Origin: Granulicella sibirica
GTDB taxonomy: Bacteria; Acidobacteriota; Terriglobia; Terriglobales; Acidobacteriaceae
Reading direction: 5' to 3'
Length of the DNA stretch: 64,000 bases
Assembly (NCBI RefSeq): GCF_004115155.1
Contig: NZ_RDSM01000001.1
Location: 186,001 to 250,000 of the forward strand
Numbering within the stretch: the stretch's first letter is position 1; every line of letters starts with the position of its first letter. Made by a program: the position numbers and the translations under genes. The notes beneath the pieces are model-generated. The model searched no databases, had not been told where the DNA came from, and saw nothing but the letters and a program-made list of their open reading frames with translations. This document shows positions 1 through 9,030 of the stretch, piece by piece.

Positions 1-1
1 T

Positions 2-1093
2 GAAGAGGCTCCATACAAGATGGTCGCCACTTCGGGCTGGACACTCGATGAGCAGGGGCGTGCCTTCTCGAAGTCGCTCGGGAACGGCGTCGACCCGGTG
101 GATGTAGCGAAGAGGCTGGGCGGCGAGATCATCCGGCTTTGGGTGGCGTCGGTCGACTTCCGCGAGGATGTCGCCGCATCCGAATCCCTGATGCAGCGGG
201 TGAGCGACAACTACCGCAAGCTACGCAACACGCTGCGCTTCCTCCTGAGCAACATCCACGACTTCAACCCGGCAACCGATGCGATCACGGAGTTTGCGAA
301 GCTCGAGCCGCTCGACCAGCACATCCTTTCGCGAACGGCCGAGCTTGATGCGAAGATCCGGCACGCCTACGACACCTTCGAGTTTCACCGGGCGTACCAC
401 GCACTGAACGAGTACGTGAACACGGACCTTTCGGCGCTATACCTCGATGTCCTGAAAGATCGCCTTTATACGCTTGCCCCGAACGCTCCAGCAAGACGTT
501 CCGCGCAGACCGCTTTGTGGCGCATCGCCGAGACGCTGACGCGCCTTGTGGCTCCGATCCTGAGCTTCACGGCGGAAGAGGTCTGGGCGCATCTGCCGAA
601 GATTGAAGGGCGCGAGGCGAGCGTCCATGTGGCACTGTTCCCGAATATGCAGGACATCATTCCGGGCAGCGTGAAGCAGATCGAGGAAGACTGGAAGCAG
701 CTTCTCGCAATTCGCGTTCCCGCGCTCAAGGCTCTCGAAGAGGCACGGAATGAGAAGCTGATCGGCAAGGGACTCGAGGCCTCGATCCGCTTTGAGGTCT
801 CCGATTCCGATGCCGCAACGTATGACCTGCTTGCGCGCTACGGGGCGAGTCTTCCGGAACTGATGAACGTCTCCTCGGTCGAGGTAGCGCGCGTCTCGAC
901 GCTTGCCGGCGCGCCTCTGCTCGAGACGACTGCAAAGTTCGCAAGCGGAATCAAGTGCGAGCGCTGCTGGCGCTATACCGAAGATGTAGGCCAGGATGGC
1001 AGGTTTCCGACCGTGTGTGAACGCTGCTCCGAGGCCCTGATCGCCATCGGATATCCGCCGTACGACGCGCCGCCGAGCTCGGAGGCTGCCTGA
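2..1093 (+). CDS. ileS: Isoleucyl-tRNA synthetase, C-terminal part (5' truncated by window edge)
   Basis: The reading frame is open to the left edge, so only about the last 363 residues are seen. IleS charges tRNA-Ile in the cytoplasm. The class I signature loop is present as AFSKS followed by LGNGVDP, about 21 residues in; the first two positions differ from canonical KMSKS. An anticodon-binding helical domain follows. The C-terminus carries the IleS zinc finger: CERCW and then CERC, two Cys pairs about 17 residues apart. The stop lies 2 bp before lspA, matching the common ileS-lspA pairing. Identity is firm; the N-terminal catalytic half is outside the window. Confidence 0.96.
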   Translation, partial: EEAPYKMVATSGWTLDEQGRAFSKSLGNGVDPVDVAKRLGGEIIRLWVASVDFREDVAASESLMQRVSDNYRKLRNTLRFLLSNIHDFNPATDAITEFAKLEPLDQHILSRTAELDAKIRHAYDTFEFHRAYHALNEYVNTDLSALYLDVLKDRLYTLAPNAPARRSAQTALWRIAETLTRLVAPILSFTAEEVWAHLPKIEGREASVHVALFPNMQDIIPGSVKQIEEDWKQLLAIRVPALKALEEARNEKLIGKGLEASIRFEVSDSDAATYDLLARYGASLPELMNVSSVEVARVSTLAGAPLLETTAKFASGIKCERCWRYTEDVGQDGRFPTVCERCSEALIAIGYPPYDAPPSSEAA

Positions 1094-1095
1094 CC

Positions 1096-1632
1096 ATGTC
1101 CACCTCTGAAACCACCATGCCTGACCACTTTGTCGAAGCACGCGGCACGGATCGCCGGCCGATCCTGTTTGCGATCGCCGCACTGATCATCCTGCTCGAT
1201 CGACTGTCGAAACTGTGGATCATCGCCAATATCCGCTCGGGATACGGGAAGGTCATCATCCCGAATTTCTTCCGGCTGGACCATGTGTTGAACACAGGCG
1301 CGGCGTTCAGCATCTTCGCCGATTCCCTGTCGCCCCTTGCGGTGCGCTACTCGTTGATCGGCTTCTCAATCTTCGCGATCCTGGTCGTCGTGGTGATGAT
1401 CTGGCGCGCGGGGCGGGTGATCACGCTCTCGACCGTCGCGCTGGCGCTCATTCTGGGCGGTGCGATTGGGAACCTCTACGACCGTATGGTTTACCTGCAC
1501 GTCGTTGACTTTCTTGAGTTCCATATCAAGACGCACTTCTGGCCCAGTTTCAATGTGGCAGATTCGGCGATTGTGGTGGGGGCTTGCCTGCTTTTTCTGG
1601 AGATTTTGCTTCCTCAGAGGTCCGAGACCTAG
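1096..1632 (+). CDS. lspA: Lipoprotein signal peptidase (signal peptidase II)
   Basis: 178-residue inner-membrane aspartyl protease that removes the signal peptide from diacylglyceryl-modified prolipoproteins, acting after Lgt (also in this window). Hydrophobic segments lie at about residues 22-37, 84-103, 112-126 and 156-172. Family motifs are visible: LLDRLSKLW near 33-41, NTGAAFSIF at 66-74, GGAIGNLYDR at 121-130. The two catalytic aspartates fall in VVDF (D138) and in FNVADS (D156). The ATG lies 2 bp after the ileS stop, so the two are cotranscribed. The N-terminus is about 15 residues longer than in E. coli. Confidence 0.96.
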   Translation: MSTSETTMPDHFVEARGTDRRPILFAIAALIILLDRLSKLWIIANIRSGYGKVIIPNFFRLDHVLNTGAAFSIFADSLSPLAVRYSLIGFSIFAILVVVVMIWRAGRVITLSTVALALILGGAIGNLYDRMVYLHVVDFLEFHIKTHFWPSFNVADSAIVVGACLLFLEILLPQRSET

Positions 1633-1681
1633 CTCTTGCATTTTTCGACGCACCACTCCATGCTTCCTCAAGGAGTCTTCT

Positions 1682-1927
1682 ATGGCAGCTATCTATCTCC
1701 CCGAGGATGTCCAGGCCGTCGTTGATGCGGAAGTGCGCGAACTCAAGCTTTCCGGTGCGGCGGAGTACGTGAGCCGCCTCATCCGTCAAGAACAGAAACG
1801 TCGGGCGAAAGAGCAGCTCGAGAACCTTGTGATCGAGGGGATCGAATCCGGTGACGAGGTCGAGATGACGGCGGAGTCCTGGCGTGAACTGCGCCTGGAG
1901 CTTCACAGGCAAGCCGGTATTGATTAG
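1682..1927 (+). CDS. ParD-like antitoxin
   Basis: 81-residue protein starting at an ATG preceded by AAGGAG. The N-terminal half (about 1-45) reads like a ribbon-helix-helix: a short strand AAIYLPED, then helices ending in AAEYVSRLIRQEQ. The C-terminal half is charged and helical, with GIESGDEVEMTAESWRELR, the typical toxin-wrapping tail of ParD antitoxins. Its TAG stop shares a base with the GTG start of the ParE-like gene, a classic antitoxin-toxin order. It should neutralise the toxin and repress the shared promoter. Family assignment is by pattern, so the symbol is left blank. Confidence 0.82.
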   Translation: MAAIYLPEDVQAVVDAEVRELKLSGAAEYVSRLIRQEQKRRAKEQLENLVIEGIESGDEVEMTAESWRELRLELHRQAGID

Positions 1928-2241
1928 TGCGTGTCGTCGCCCGGCGTCCCAAGGCCATCCGCGACATCGAAGATCAGTGGTTTTACCTGCTTGAGCACGG
2001 GGGAGTTGGAGTTGCCGACCGCTTTCTCAATGCGATCGAGCAGACGGGAGCACTTCTCCTCTCTTCCCCAGAGATAGGCATGCCGTGTCATTTTGAGCGC
2101 CTACAGGCTGCCGAAGTACGGCGTTTTCCAATCACGCTCCCTTTCGGTAGATGGATTCTGTACTACCGTCCCACGGAACGCGGCATCAGCATGTTGCGCC
2201 TTGTTCATGGAAACCGCGATCGAAGAGGTTTCGTGCCTTGA
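1927..2241 (+). CDS. ParE/RelE-superfamily toxin
   Basis: 104-residue protein that starts at a GTG overlapping the antitoxin stop by one base. It opens with a beta strand RVVARRPKAIRDIEDQWFYLLEHGG, continues with helices (ADRFLNAIEQTGALLLSSPEIG) and ends in strands ending RLVHGNRD, the usual ParE layout. ParE toxins inhibit DNA gyrase; RelE relatives cleave mRNA, and sequence alone does not decide between them. The H-G-N/R-R-D ending is the usual ParE C-terminal strand. The pair sits between two housekeeping genes, lspA and uvrA, as a small chromosomal insertion. Confidence 0.82.
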   Translation: MRVVARRPKAIRDIEDQWFYLLEHGGVGVADRFLNAIEQTGALLLSSPEIGMPCHFERLQAAEVRRFPITLPFGRWILYYRPTERGISMLRLVHGNRDRRGFVP

Positions 2242-2276
2242 TTCGCAATCCGAGCCCATCTATCCGACAATAGAGA

Positions 2277-5200
2277 GTGGCCATGATTGAAGAAATAACC
2301 GAAGAGAAGCCCCTGACCTCTGCTCCCTCGCGTCCCGCTGCGATCGATCACATCACCATCCGCGGCGCGCGCACGCACAATCTCAAGGGCATCGACGTTG
2401 ACATCCCGCATAATGCGCTGACGGTCGTCTCGGGTGTCTCGGGGTCGGGCAAGTCGTCCCTTGCGTTCGATACCGTATATGCGGAGGGCCAGAGGCGCTA
2501 TGTCGAGTCACTGTCGGCGTATGCGCGTCAGTTCCTGGAGCGGATTGAGAAGCCGGACGTCGACCACATGGACGGACTGGCTCCGGCGATCGCCATCAAG
2601 CAGAAGAACCAGACGCGGAATCCGCGCTCCACCGTGGCGACGGCGACCGAAATCTACGACTATCTGCGGCTGCTCTACGCGCGATGTGGGACCGTGACAT
2701 GCCTGCACTGCGGAGGCATCGTCAAGCGCGATACCGTCGACGAGATCGTGACGGCGCTGCTTGCGCTGCCGGAGGGTACGCGGACGTATGCCCTTTTTCC
2801 GATCGTGCGAGCCGAGATCAAGCTGGAGCCGATGCAGATTCCCACGGCTGAACCGGTTGTCACACCGAAGCCTGCGAAGACGGCGAAAAAATCCGCGAAG
2901 CAGACGACGACCAACATCGCAGCGCTTACCCTCACCGACACACTGAAGGAGCGTCTGCTGGAGCTGCGGCGGCGGGGCTACAACCGTCTTTATCAGCCTA
3001 CGGAAGGACAGGGCGGAAACATCGTCGAGTTCTCCACGCCGGAGAGCCTGCTCGAGTTGAACTTCGATAAGCCAATCTTTGTGCTCGTCGATAGGCTGTC
3101 GCTCGCGCCTGACACACGCTCACGAATCGTCGACGCGATCGAGACCGGATATCGGGAGTCGGGTGAGATCCAGTTTCACACCGTGCCGCGTGAGGGGGAA
3201 GGCGAAGCCACACGGCTACGCTTCTCGGCCGCGTTCGAGTGCACTTCCTGCCATCGCGCTTATCGCGAACCCGAGCCAAGGTTGTTCTCGTTCAACAACC
3301 CATTTGGGGCGTGTCCGCGATGCCAGGGTTTTGGAAACACGATCGATTTCGACCCCAATCTCATTATTCCGGATCAGTCGAAGTCGCTCGACAACGACGC
3401 CATCGCGCCATGGGCTTCGGGCAAGTACCGGCCGTTTCATGGCGAGATGAAGCGTGCGGCGAAGGCGGCGGGCATTCCGACGCACGTTCCCTGGTACGAC
3501 CTCACGCCGCAGCAGCAGGAGTTCATCCAGGAGGGGCGTGGGAGCTATCCGGGTATTCGAGGGTTCTTCGCCGATCTGGAGAAGAAGAAGTACAAGCTGC
3601 ACGTGCGGGTCTTCCTCTCGAAGTATCGCGGCTACGCCACATGTCCGGAGTGCAAGGGGACACGCCTTCGCGCCGAGGCACGGGCGGTCCTGCTCAGCGA
3701 CCGCAATATCTGCGAAGTAAGCGCGCTGACCATAACGGCGGCAAGCGCGTTCTTCGATTCGCTCGAGCTCTCCCCGGCGCAGACGGAGATAGCGGGCAAG
3801 ATCCTCGAGGAGGTCCGGCAGAGGACGCACTTCCTGCACCAGGTTGGGCTCGACTACCTGACGCTCGATCGGCTTGCCAGCACCCTCTCAGGCGGCGAGG
3901 CGCAGCGCATTCAATTGGCGACGTCGCTTGGCTCGCGGCTGGTTGGTGCGCTCTACGTACTGGATGAGCCGTCCATCGGGCTGCACACGCGCGACACCGC
4001 CAAGCTCATTCACATCATGGAAGAGCTGCGCGACCTCGGCAATACGATCCTCGTGGTCGAGCATGATCCCGACGTCATTCGCGCCGCTGACTATCTGCTC
4101 GATCTCGGCCCCGGGGCCGGTGAGCTTGGCGGGCAGCTTCTTGCCGCCGGAACGGTTGCCGAGGTCACGGCGAATCCAAACTCCATCACCGGCAAGTACC
4201 TCTCGGGACGCCTGACGATTCCGGTTCCGAAGCATCGGCGCGAGCCTGGACGGGAGCACCTCAAACTGACCGGGGCGCGCATTCACAACCTGCGTGGAGT
4301 CGATCTCGACATTCCGCTCAACCTGCTCTGCTGCGTCACCGGCGTGTCAGGATCGGGCAAGTCGACGATCGTGCACCAGGTGCTCTATCGCGCGCTCATG
4401 CAGGCTCTCGGCACGCCGGAGGGATCGGGTGACCCGGCACACCTCTATCGCGAGCTTTCAGGCGTGCAGCATCTGAACGAGGTCATCCTGGTCGATCAGT
4501 CGCCCATTGGGCGCACACCTCGATCGAACCCCGTCACGTATATCAAAGCGTTCGATGACATTCGCGCGCTCTTTGCCGCGCAGCCGGATGCGAAGCGAAA
4601 GAACCTGAGCGCAGGCAGCTTCTCCTTCAACGTCCCCGGTGGCCGATGCGATGTGTGCGAGGGCGACGGAACGGTGACGGTCGAGATGCAGTTTCTCGCC
4701 GACATCGAGCTTCCCTGTGAGGAGTGCGGGGGCACACGCTACAAGAACACCGTGCTCGACGTGAAGTACCGGAACAAGAGCATTCATGACGTGCTCAACA
4801 TGACCGTCAAGGAGGCGCTGGTCTACTTCGCCGGACACCCGAAGATCATCGACAAGCTCGCCGTGCTCGACGAGGTCGGGCTGTCGTATGTGCGGCTCGG
4901 TCAATCGGCCACGACGCTTTCTGGCGGTGAGGCACAGCGCGTAAAGCTCGCCTCTCATCTCGCCACGGCGCGCAGCATCCAGAACCGCGGAGGCGCGAGT
5001 ACGAACGAGGCTGCCAAGAAAGCCGCCAGCCGCACGCTTTACATACTCGACGAGCCGACAACCGGGCTTCACTTTGACGACGTGCAGAAGCTACTCGCGG
5101 CTTTCCGGAAGCTGATCGACGGCGGCGGTTCGCTCCTTGTGATCGAGCACAATCTCGATGTGATCAAGTCGGCCGACTGGGTGATCGACATGGGCCCTGA

Positions 5201-5324
5201 AGGCGGAAGCGGCGGTGGGCAGATCGTCGCCGAGGGCACACCGGAAGAGATCGCCGCGAACCCTGCGAGCCACACGGGGCATTGGCTCGCGCCAGTGCTT
5301 GGACTCGCGAGTGTGAACCGGTGA
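2277..5324 (+). CDS. uvrA: Excinuclease ABC subunit A
   Basis: 1015-residue damage-recognition ATPase of nucleotide excision repair. Two ABC modules are present: Walker A GVSGSGKSS at 53-61 and GVSGSGKST in the second half, each with LSGGEAQR and a Walker B (VLDEPSIGLH, YILDEPTTGLH). Zinc-finger Cys pairs are visible at CLHCGG, CTSCH/CPRC, CPECKG and CDVCEGDG/CEECGG. The length exceeds the usual ~940, partly from a Lys/Ala/Thr-rich insert near residues 190-215 (bases about 2850-2920). The start could be GTG 2277 or ATG 2283. Its TGA overlaps the next gene's GTG. Confidence 0.98.
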   Translation: MAMIEEITEEKPLTSAPSRPAAIDHITIRGARTHNLKGIDVDIPHNALTVVSGVSGSGKSSLAFDTVYAEGQRRYVESLSAYARQFLERIEKPDVDHMDGLAPAIAIKQKNQTRNPRSTVATATEIYDYLRLLYARCGTVTCLHCGGIVKRDTVDEIVTALLALPEGTRTYALFPIVRAEIKLEPMQIPTAEPVVTPKPAKTAKKSAKQTTTNIAALTLTDTLKERLLELRRRGYNRLYQPTEGQGGNIVEFSTPESLLELNFDKPIFVLVDRLSLAPDTRSRIVDAIETGYRESGEIQFHTVPREGEGEATRLRFSAAFECTSCHRAYREPEPRLFSFNNPFGACPRCQGFGNTIDFDPNLIIPDQSKSLDNDAIAPWASGKYRPFHGEMKRAAKAAGIPTHVPWYDLTPQQQEFIQEGRGSYPGIRGFFADLEKKKYKLHVRVFLSKYRGYATCPECKGTRLRAEARAVLLSDRNICEVSALTITAASAFFDSLELSPAQTEIAGKILEEVRQRTHFLHQVGLDYLTLDRLASTLSGGEAQRIQLATSLGSRLVGALYVLDEPSIGLHTRDTAKLIHIMEELRDLGNTILVVEHDPDVIRAADYLLDLGPGAGELGGQLLAAGTVAEVTANPNSITGKYLSGRLTIPVPKHRREPGREHLKLTGARIHNLRGVDLDIPLNLLCCVTGVSGSGKSTIVHQVLYRALMQALGTPEGSGDPAHLYRELSGVQHLNEVILVDQSPIGRTPRSNPVTYIKAFDDIRALFAAQPDAKRKNLSAGSFSFNVPGGRCDVCEGDGTVTVEMQFLADIELPCEECGGTRYKNTVLDVKYRNKSIHDVLNMTVKEALVYFAGHPKIIDKLAVLDEVGLSYVRLGQSATTLSGGEAQRVKLASHLATARSIQNRGGASTNEAAKKAASRTLYILDEPTTGLHFDDVQKLLAAFRKLIDGGGSLLVIEHNLDVIKSADWVIDMGPEGGSGGGQIVAEGTPEEIAANPASHTGHWLAPVLGLASVNR

Positions 5325-5638
5325 ATGTCTGGGCAACGGATCGCGTGATCGAAGGCCGGGTCGCGACCCAGGCAGACGTCGACAGCAGAAAGTGCGTCTT
5401 CTTCATTCCGGATCACCGCAGCCTGCGATACGCCCTTGGGCATGCCCTGCCTGTCGCCGCGAAGATTACCCGGCCCAACGATGGCTCATCGTTCCCGGCT
5501 CACGGAACTCTTGTGCAGATCGTGCAGGCGGAGATTGTCGACAAATACGAGATCCTGCTGGGATTCGTGACCGATGAGATGGAAGGAGTCTGCACCCTTG
5601 AGGACGCGGAGATTCTCAATGGAGTGGAGTCAAACTGA
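5321..5638 (+). CDS. Small conserved-looking protein of unknown function
   Basis: 105 residues, starting MNVWATDRVIEG at a GTG whose last bases form the uvrA stop (GTGA overlap), so it is translationally coupled to uvrA. I recognise no domain. It is acidic at the C-terminus (DEMEGVCTLEDAEILNG) with no signal peptide or membrane segment, so probably cytoplasmic. An upstream in-frame ATG at 5282 would place 13 residues inside uvrA and is less likely. Codon use matches the neighbours, and the tight overlap argues that it is a real gene. A link to repair is suggested only by position. Confidence 0.7.
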   Translation: MNVWATDRVIEGRVATQADVDSRKCVFFIPDHRSLRYALGHALPVAAKITRPNDGSSFPAHGTLVQIVQAEIVDKYEILLGFVTDEMEGVCTLEDAEILNGVESN

Positions 5639-5639
5639 C

Positions 5640-6956
5640 ATGAGCAGACGCATCGGTACGATTCTCTTCCTCGGGCTTCTCTCCGCGTCGGCCGCTCTCC
5701 ATGGCCAGGCTACCGCGGGTACCACTGACGCCTCATCCACCGCACCCGATCCTCAAGCCAAACTCCGCGAGGATGCCAACGACGCGCTCGAGAAAGGAGA
5801 GTATCCCCGGGCACTCAAGTTGCTGTCCTCACTCGCCGAGCAGAATCCGAAGGATGCGCATCTTCTCTACGACCTGGCCTACACACAGGATGCGCTCGAT
5901 CAAACCTCGAACGCGGAAGCCTCCTACCGCGCCGCTATCGGCGCTGACGCCACGCTGATCGAGCCGCATCTCGGTCTCGGTCTTCTGCTTGCGCGGACCG
6001 GACACGCTGACGAGGCGCACGCCGAGCTTTCGACGGCAGCCGGTCTTCCTGCGGAGAACCCAGCCCTGAAGGCCCGGGCCTACCGCGCACTTGCACGGCT
6101 TGATCTGAAGTCGAGCCCCGCCGCCGCCCGCGACGAGCTTATCCTCGCGCTCAAACTCTCGCCCGAGACTCCGGAAGACACCGAGATGGCCGCCGAACTC
6201 GCCGAAGCCGCGGACGATCCGGCAGAGGCCGAGAAAGCATACCGGCACACTCTCGCCGAGACTCCGAACGACCCTTCGGCCTCGGCCTCGCTTGCGCGTT
6301 TGCTGTCTCACAGCAATCCCACCGAGGCCCAGTCCATTCTCAACTCGGCGCTCGTCGCCCATCCGGACGCGCCTGCCCTGACCGCACAGCTTGCCGCGCT
6401 CTATGGCGCACGGGGTAAGTTCGCGGATGGCATCCCCCTTGCCGAGAAGCTCCACGCCTCGAACCCGAACGAGCCTGCCGTCACGCTTCTGCTGGCGCAC
6501 CTCTATGCGCAGTCCGGAGATGCCGCGAAGGCCGATCCGCTATACGCTGCGCTCATCGAGGCAAAGCCGGACGCGGGTCTGCTCGATGACCGTGCCGACG
6601 TGCTGATCAAGCTCCGTCGCTACGCCGAGGCGGAGACATTGCTGAAGCGCGCCCTGGTCGATCCCGCCGCCTTCGCCACAAAGGAGGACTACGGTGTGGC
6701 AGCCTCGCACCTCGCGTTCGCGGCCTCGAACAACAATGATCCAATGACGGTCTTGCATGCGCTCTCGCTTCGTGCTACAGTCCTGCCACAGTCTCCCTCA
6801 GCTCTGTTCCTGGCGGCGACCGCTCACGACAAGCTTCATGAAATCAAGCAGGCAGCCGATCTGTACAATCAGTTCCTCGCGGCGGCCAATGGCAAGTTTC
6901 CTGACGAAGAGTTCGAGGCCCGTCACCGGCTCGTGACTCTGGCTCACATGCACTAA
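5640..6956 (+). CDS. Secreted TPR-repeat protein
   Basis: About 438 residues. The chosen ATG gives a clear signal peptide (MSRRIGTILFLGLLSASAALHGQA), and it follows the preceding stop by one base. The rest is a run of tetratricopeptide-like helical pairs: ALEKGEYPRALKLLSSLAEQNPKD, then further repeats with LGLLLARTGHADEAHAEL, LLAHLYAQSGDAAKADPLY and LIKLRRYAEAETLL. TPR solenoids scaffold protein-protein contacts, here in the periplasm or on the outer membrane. There is no catalytic domain. An in-frame upstream start at 5574 would add 22 residues before the signal peptide and was rejected. Confidence 0.85.
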   Translation: MSRRIGTILFLGLLSASAALHGQATAGTTDASSTAPDPQAKLREDANDALEKGEYPRALKLLSSLAEQNPKDAHLLYDLAYTQDALDQTSNAEASYRAAIGADATLIEPHLGLGLLLARTGHADEAHAELSTAAGLPAENPALKARAYRALARLDLKSSPAAARDELILALKLSPETPEDTEMAAELAEAADDPAEAEKAYRHTLAETPNDPSASASLARLLSHSNPTEAQSILNSALVAHPDAPALTAQLAALYGARGKFADGIPLAEKLHASNPNEPAVTLLLAHLYAQSGDAAKADPLYAALIEAKPDAGLLDDRADVLIKLRRYAEAETLLKRALVDPAAFATKEDYGVAASHLAFAASNNNDPMTVLHALSLRATVLPQSPSALFLAATAHDKLHEIKQAADLYNQFLAAANGKFPDEEFEARHRLVTLAHMH

Positions 6957-7104
6957 CTGCTTCCCTCAAGCAACACCAGAGCCGGATGAGCTGTCGAAGG
7001 TAAAAAAGACAAGCCCACAGCACTGGCAAGCGCTCCGCAGCACGGCCCCGGCGAACCGTCCAGGACCGAAGTTCCTTCCTCGCGCAGATGTCTCGAGGTG
7101 CACC

Positions 7105-7593
7105 ATGCGATTCAAGGTCAGACTCGCAATCCGTTCCGTAGCCGTTCCCACAGTAGTTTTCCCCGCTCTCGTCCTTCTTCTGGCGGTTCCCTCTTGCCGC
7201 GCCGCGGCGGGCGACGTCATCCTCGACTCGCAAGGTATCGCCCAGCTTGAAGCCCGCGCCGCCTCGGCGAACCCGCGTGAGCAATGCTTCCTGTATACGG
7301 AACTGATACACAACATGACCGAGATGGCCGGCAAACAGATGCTGGATGGTGACGTCGAACACGCCAGCCAGACGCTGAAGCGGGTTGAGCAGTATGCCCA
7401 CCTCATCCACATGGGCCTGGCCAGGGACACCAAGCGCCTGAAGAACGCCGAGATGCTGATGCACAAGACGACCTATCGCCTCTCCGGCTATCTCCACGCT
7501 GCCTCCAGCGAAGATAAAGAGACGCTCGAGGCGACACTGAAGCAGTTGGATCACGTCCAGGGCGAACTGCTCGACCAGGTCTTCAGCCACTAG
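7105..7593 (+). CDS. Secreted helical protein, unknown function
   Basis: 162 residues with an N-terminal signal sequence (hydrophobic VAVPTVVFPALVLLLAVP, then SCRAAAG). The mature part is almost wholly helical and rich in His, Met and Leu: ECR-like stretches such as LIHNMTEMAGKQML, YAHLIHMGLARDTKRLKNAEMLMHKTTYRL. No known motif is recognised. The S-C after the hydrophobic core could be a lipobox variant, but the preceding VP is a weak match. It lies just upstream of another secreted helical gene, suggesting a small exported-protein cluster. Calling it real rests on the signal peptide and codon use. Confidence 0.72.
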   Translation: MRFKVRLAIRSVAVPTVVFPALVLLLAVPSCRAAAGDVILDSQGIAQLEARAASANPREQCFLYTELIHNMTEMAGKQMLDGDVEHASQTLKRVEQYAHLIHMGLARDTKRLKNAEMLMHKTTYRLSGYLHAASSEDKETLEATLKQLDHVQGELLDQVFSH

Positions 7594-7635
7594 TGCTGCG
7601 ATGCGACGGCTGATGTAAGCTTTTTTCAGATCCTC

Positions 7636-8175
7636 ATGCTGAGCCGCGTCTTCCTTACCGCTCTTCTTCTATTTTTCACCCCGATCCTCCGCGCCCAGGC
7701 GCACGAGTCCGCTCTCTCCGAAAAAGAAGTCGAGATTCTGCGAGAGACGGCTTACGTCGCCTCCGACCGCGTGCTTGCCTTCGTGAAGTTCCTCGACGAG
7801 CGCTCAAATTCCATCCAGCAGCTTGCCACGAAGCCTCGCCGCCCGGGCCGCGAGGAGGATATCCACGACTTGTGTGAGCAGTTCACCTCGATCGCCGATG
7901 AGCTGGACGACAATCTCGATGACTATGGCCCGCGCCACAGGGATATTCGGAAGTCGCTGCCGAAGCTTCTGGCCGCGACCGATCGATGGGCCACCGCATT
8001 GAAGACGCCCGCCGACAACGAGGCTTATAACGTGAGCCGGAAACTAGCCCTTGAGGCTGTCCGCGATCTGCGCGAGTCCTCGACGAAGCTCATCGAAGAG
8101 CAAAAAGCCTGGTTCCTGGCCCATCCTCCCCCGAAAGATGAGCCCGCGCATGCATACGAGGAACGTCCCCACTGA
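7636..8175 (+). CDS. Secreted helical protein, unknown function
   Basis: 179 residues beginning with a signal peptide (MLSRVFLTALLLFFTPILRAQA). The mature chain is charged and helical: SALSEKEVEILRETAYVAS, DLCEQFTSIADELDDNLDDYG, KLALEAVRDLRESSTKLIEE, and ends with a Pro/His-rich tail. No domain is recognised. It follows the other secreted helical gene by 42 bp in the same direction, so they are probably expressed together. Only general resemblance links the two; no clear sequence identity can be seen by eye. Confidence 0.72.
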   Translation: MLSRVFLTALLLFFTPILRAQAHESALSEKEVEILRETAYVASDRVLAFVKFLDERSNSIQQLATKPRRPGREEDIHDLCEQFTSIADELDDNLDDYGPRHRDIRKSLPKLLAATDRWATALKTPADNEAYNVSRKLALEAVRDLRESSTKLIEEQKAWFLAHPPPKDEPAHAYEERPH

Positions 8176-8261
8176 GCCGCCGCCCGTCCATTCGCGACTT
8201 CTTTCAACGCCTTTTTCCGGCGTTCGCCCCCGAAGCCGAGCTCCTTACAGCTCCGCCGGAA

Positions 8262-9026
8262 GTGGCGAAGAAGCCAGCGGCCAGACGCAAACGTACGTCT
8301 TCGAATCCACAGCCGCCGCGTGTTAAGCTCACAAAAGCCGTGCAAGCTCCCCTGGTCCAGATCTTCGAAGAACGGTATCGCGAACTTCGACCGCGCGCTC
8401 CCATTCCCCCACTCGACATCCGCTTCCGCCGCTTCACCTCGCTGAACACGACGATTCGCCTGCGCGAGGGAAACCTGCATGTGCGGCTATCAGACCTGCT
8501 CGAGCATGCGCCCGAGACCGTGCATCACGCCATCGCGCATATCCTGCTGGCGAAGCTGTACAAGAAGCCCATCGAGCCCACGCACGCCGATCGCTACCGT
8601 CGCCACGTCTCGTCCGAGGCGATTTCGAAGCAGGCGGAGCACATCCGGCAGACGCGTGGGCGCAAGCGCATCACGACTCCGGAAGGGCACTTCTACGATC
8701 TGAACGAGGTCTTCGAGAGCCTGAATGCGCGGTTTTTCCACGGTCTGCTTGGGAGGCCGACGCTGACCTGGTCGGCACACCACGCGCGCCGCATGCTTGG
8801 GCACTACGACGCGGCGCACAACACCATCGTCGTCTCACGCGTCTTCGATCGGCCGGATACGCCGCGGTGCGCGGTCGAGTACCTGCTGTACCACGAGATG
8901 CTGCACCTGAAACACCCGGTGCGCGTGAAGGCCGGGCGCCGCTGCGTCCACTCACGCGAGTTCCAGGCGGAAGAGAGGCTGTTCCCGCAGCTCGAGGAAG
9001 CCAAGGCTTACCTGAAACTCCTCTAG
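8262..9026 (+). CDS. SprT-like zinc metalloprotein
   Basis: 254 residues with a basic N-terminus (AKKPAARRKR). The zinc-protease motif is HEMLH at 211-215 within YHEMLHLKH, and a third ligand candidate is H230 in CVHS, the SprT arrangement. Upstream, HFYDLNEVFESLNARFF and LTWSAHHARRMLGHYD match the start of the SprT fold. SprT/Spartan relatives act on DNA-protein crosslinks, but for bacterial members the substrate is unknown. No ATG is in frame; GTG 8262 is the first usable start. The frame is open and protein-like for about 28 codons upstream, so translation may begin earlier from a rarer codon. Confidence 0.85.
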   Translation: MAKKPAARRKRTSSNPQPPRVKLTKAVQAPLVQIFEERYRELRPRAPIPPLDIRFRRFTSLNTTIRLREGNLHVRLSDLLEHAPETVHHAIAHILLAKLYKKPIEPTHADRYRRHVSSEAISKQAEHIRQTRGRKRITTPEGHFYDLNEVFESLNARFFHGLLGRPTLTWSAHHARRMLGHYDAAHNTIVVSRVFDRPDTPRCAVEYLLYHEMLHLKHPVRVKAGRRCVHSREFQAEERLFPQLEEAKAYLKLL

Positions 9027-9030
9027 GCGA

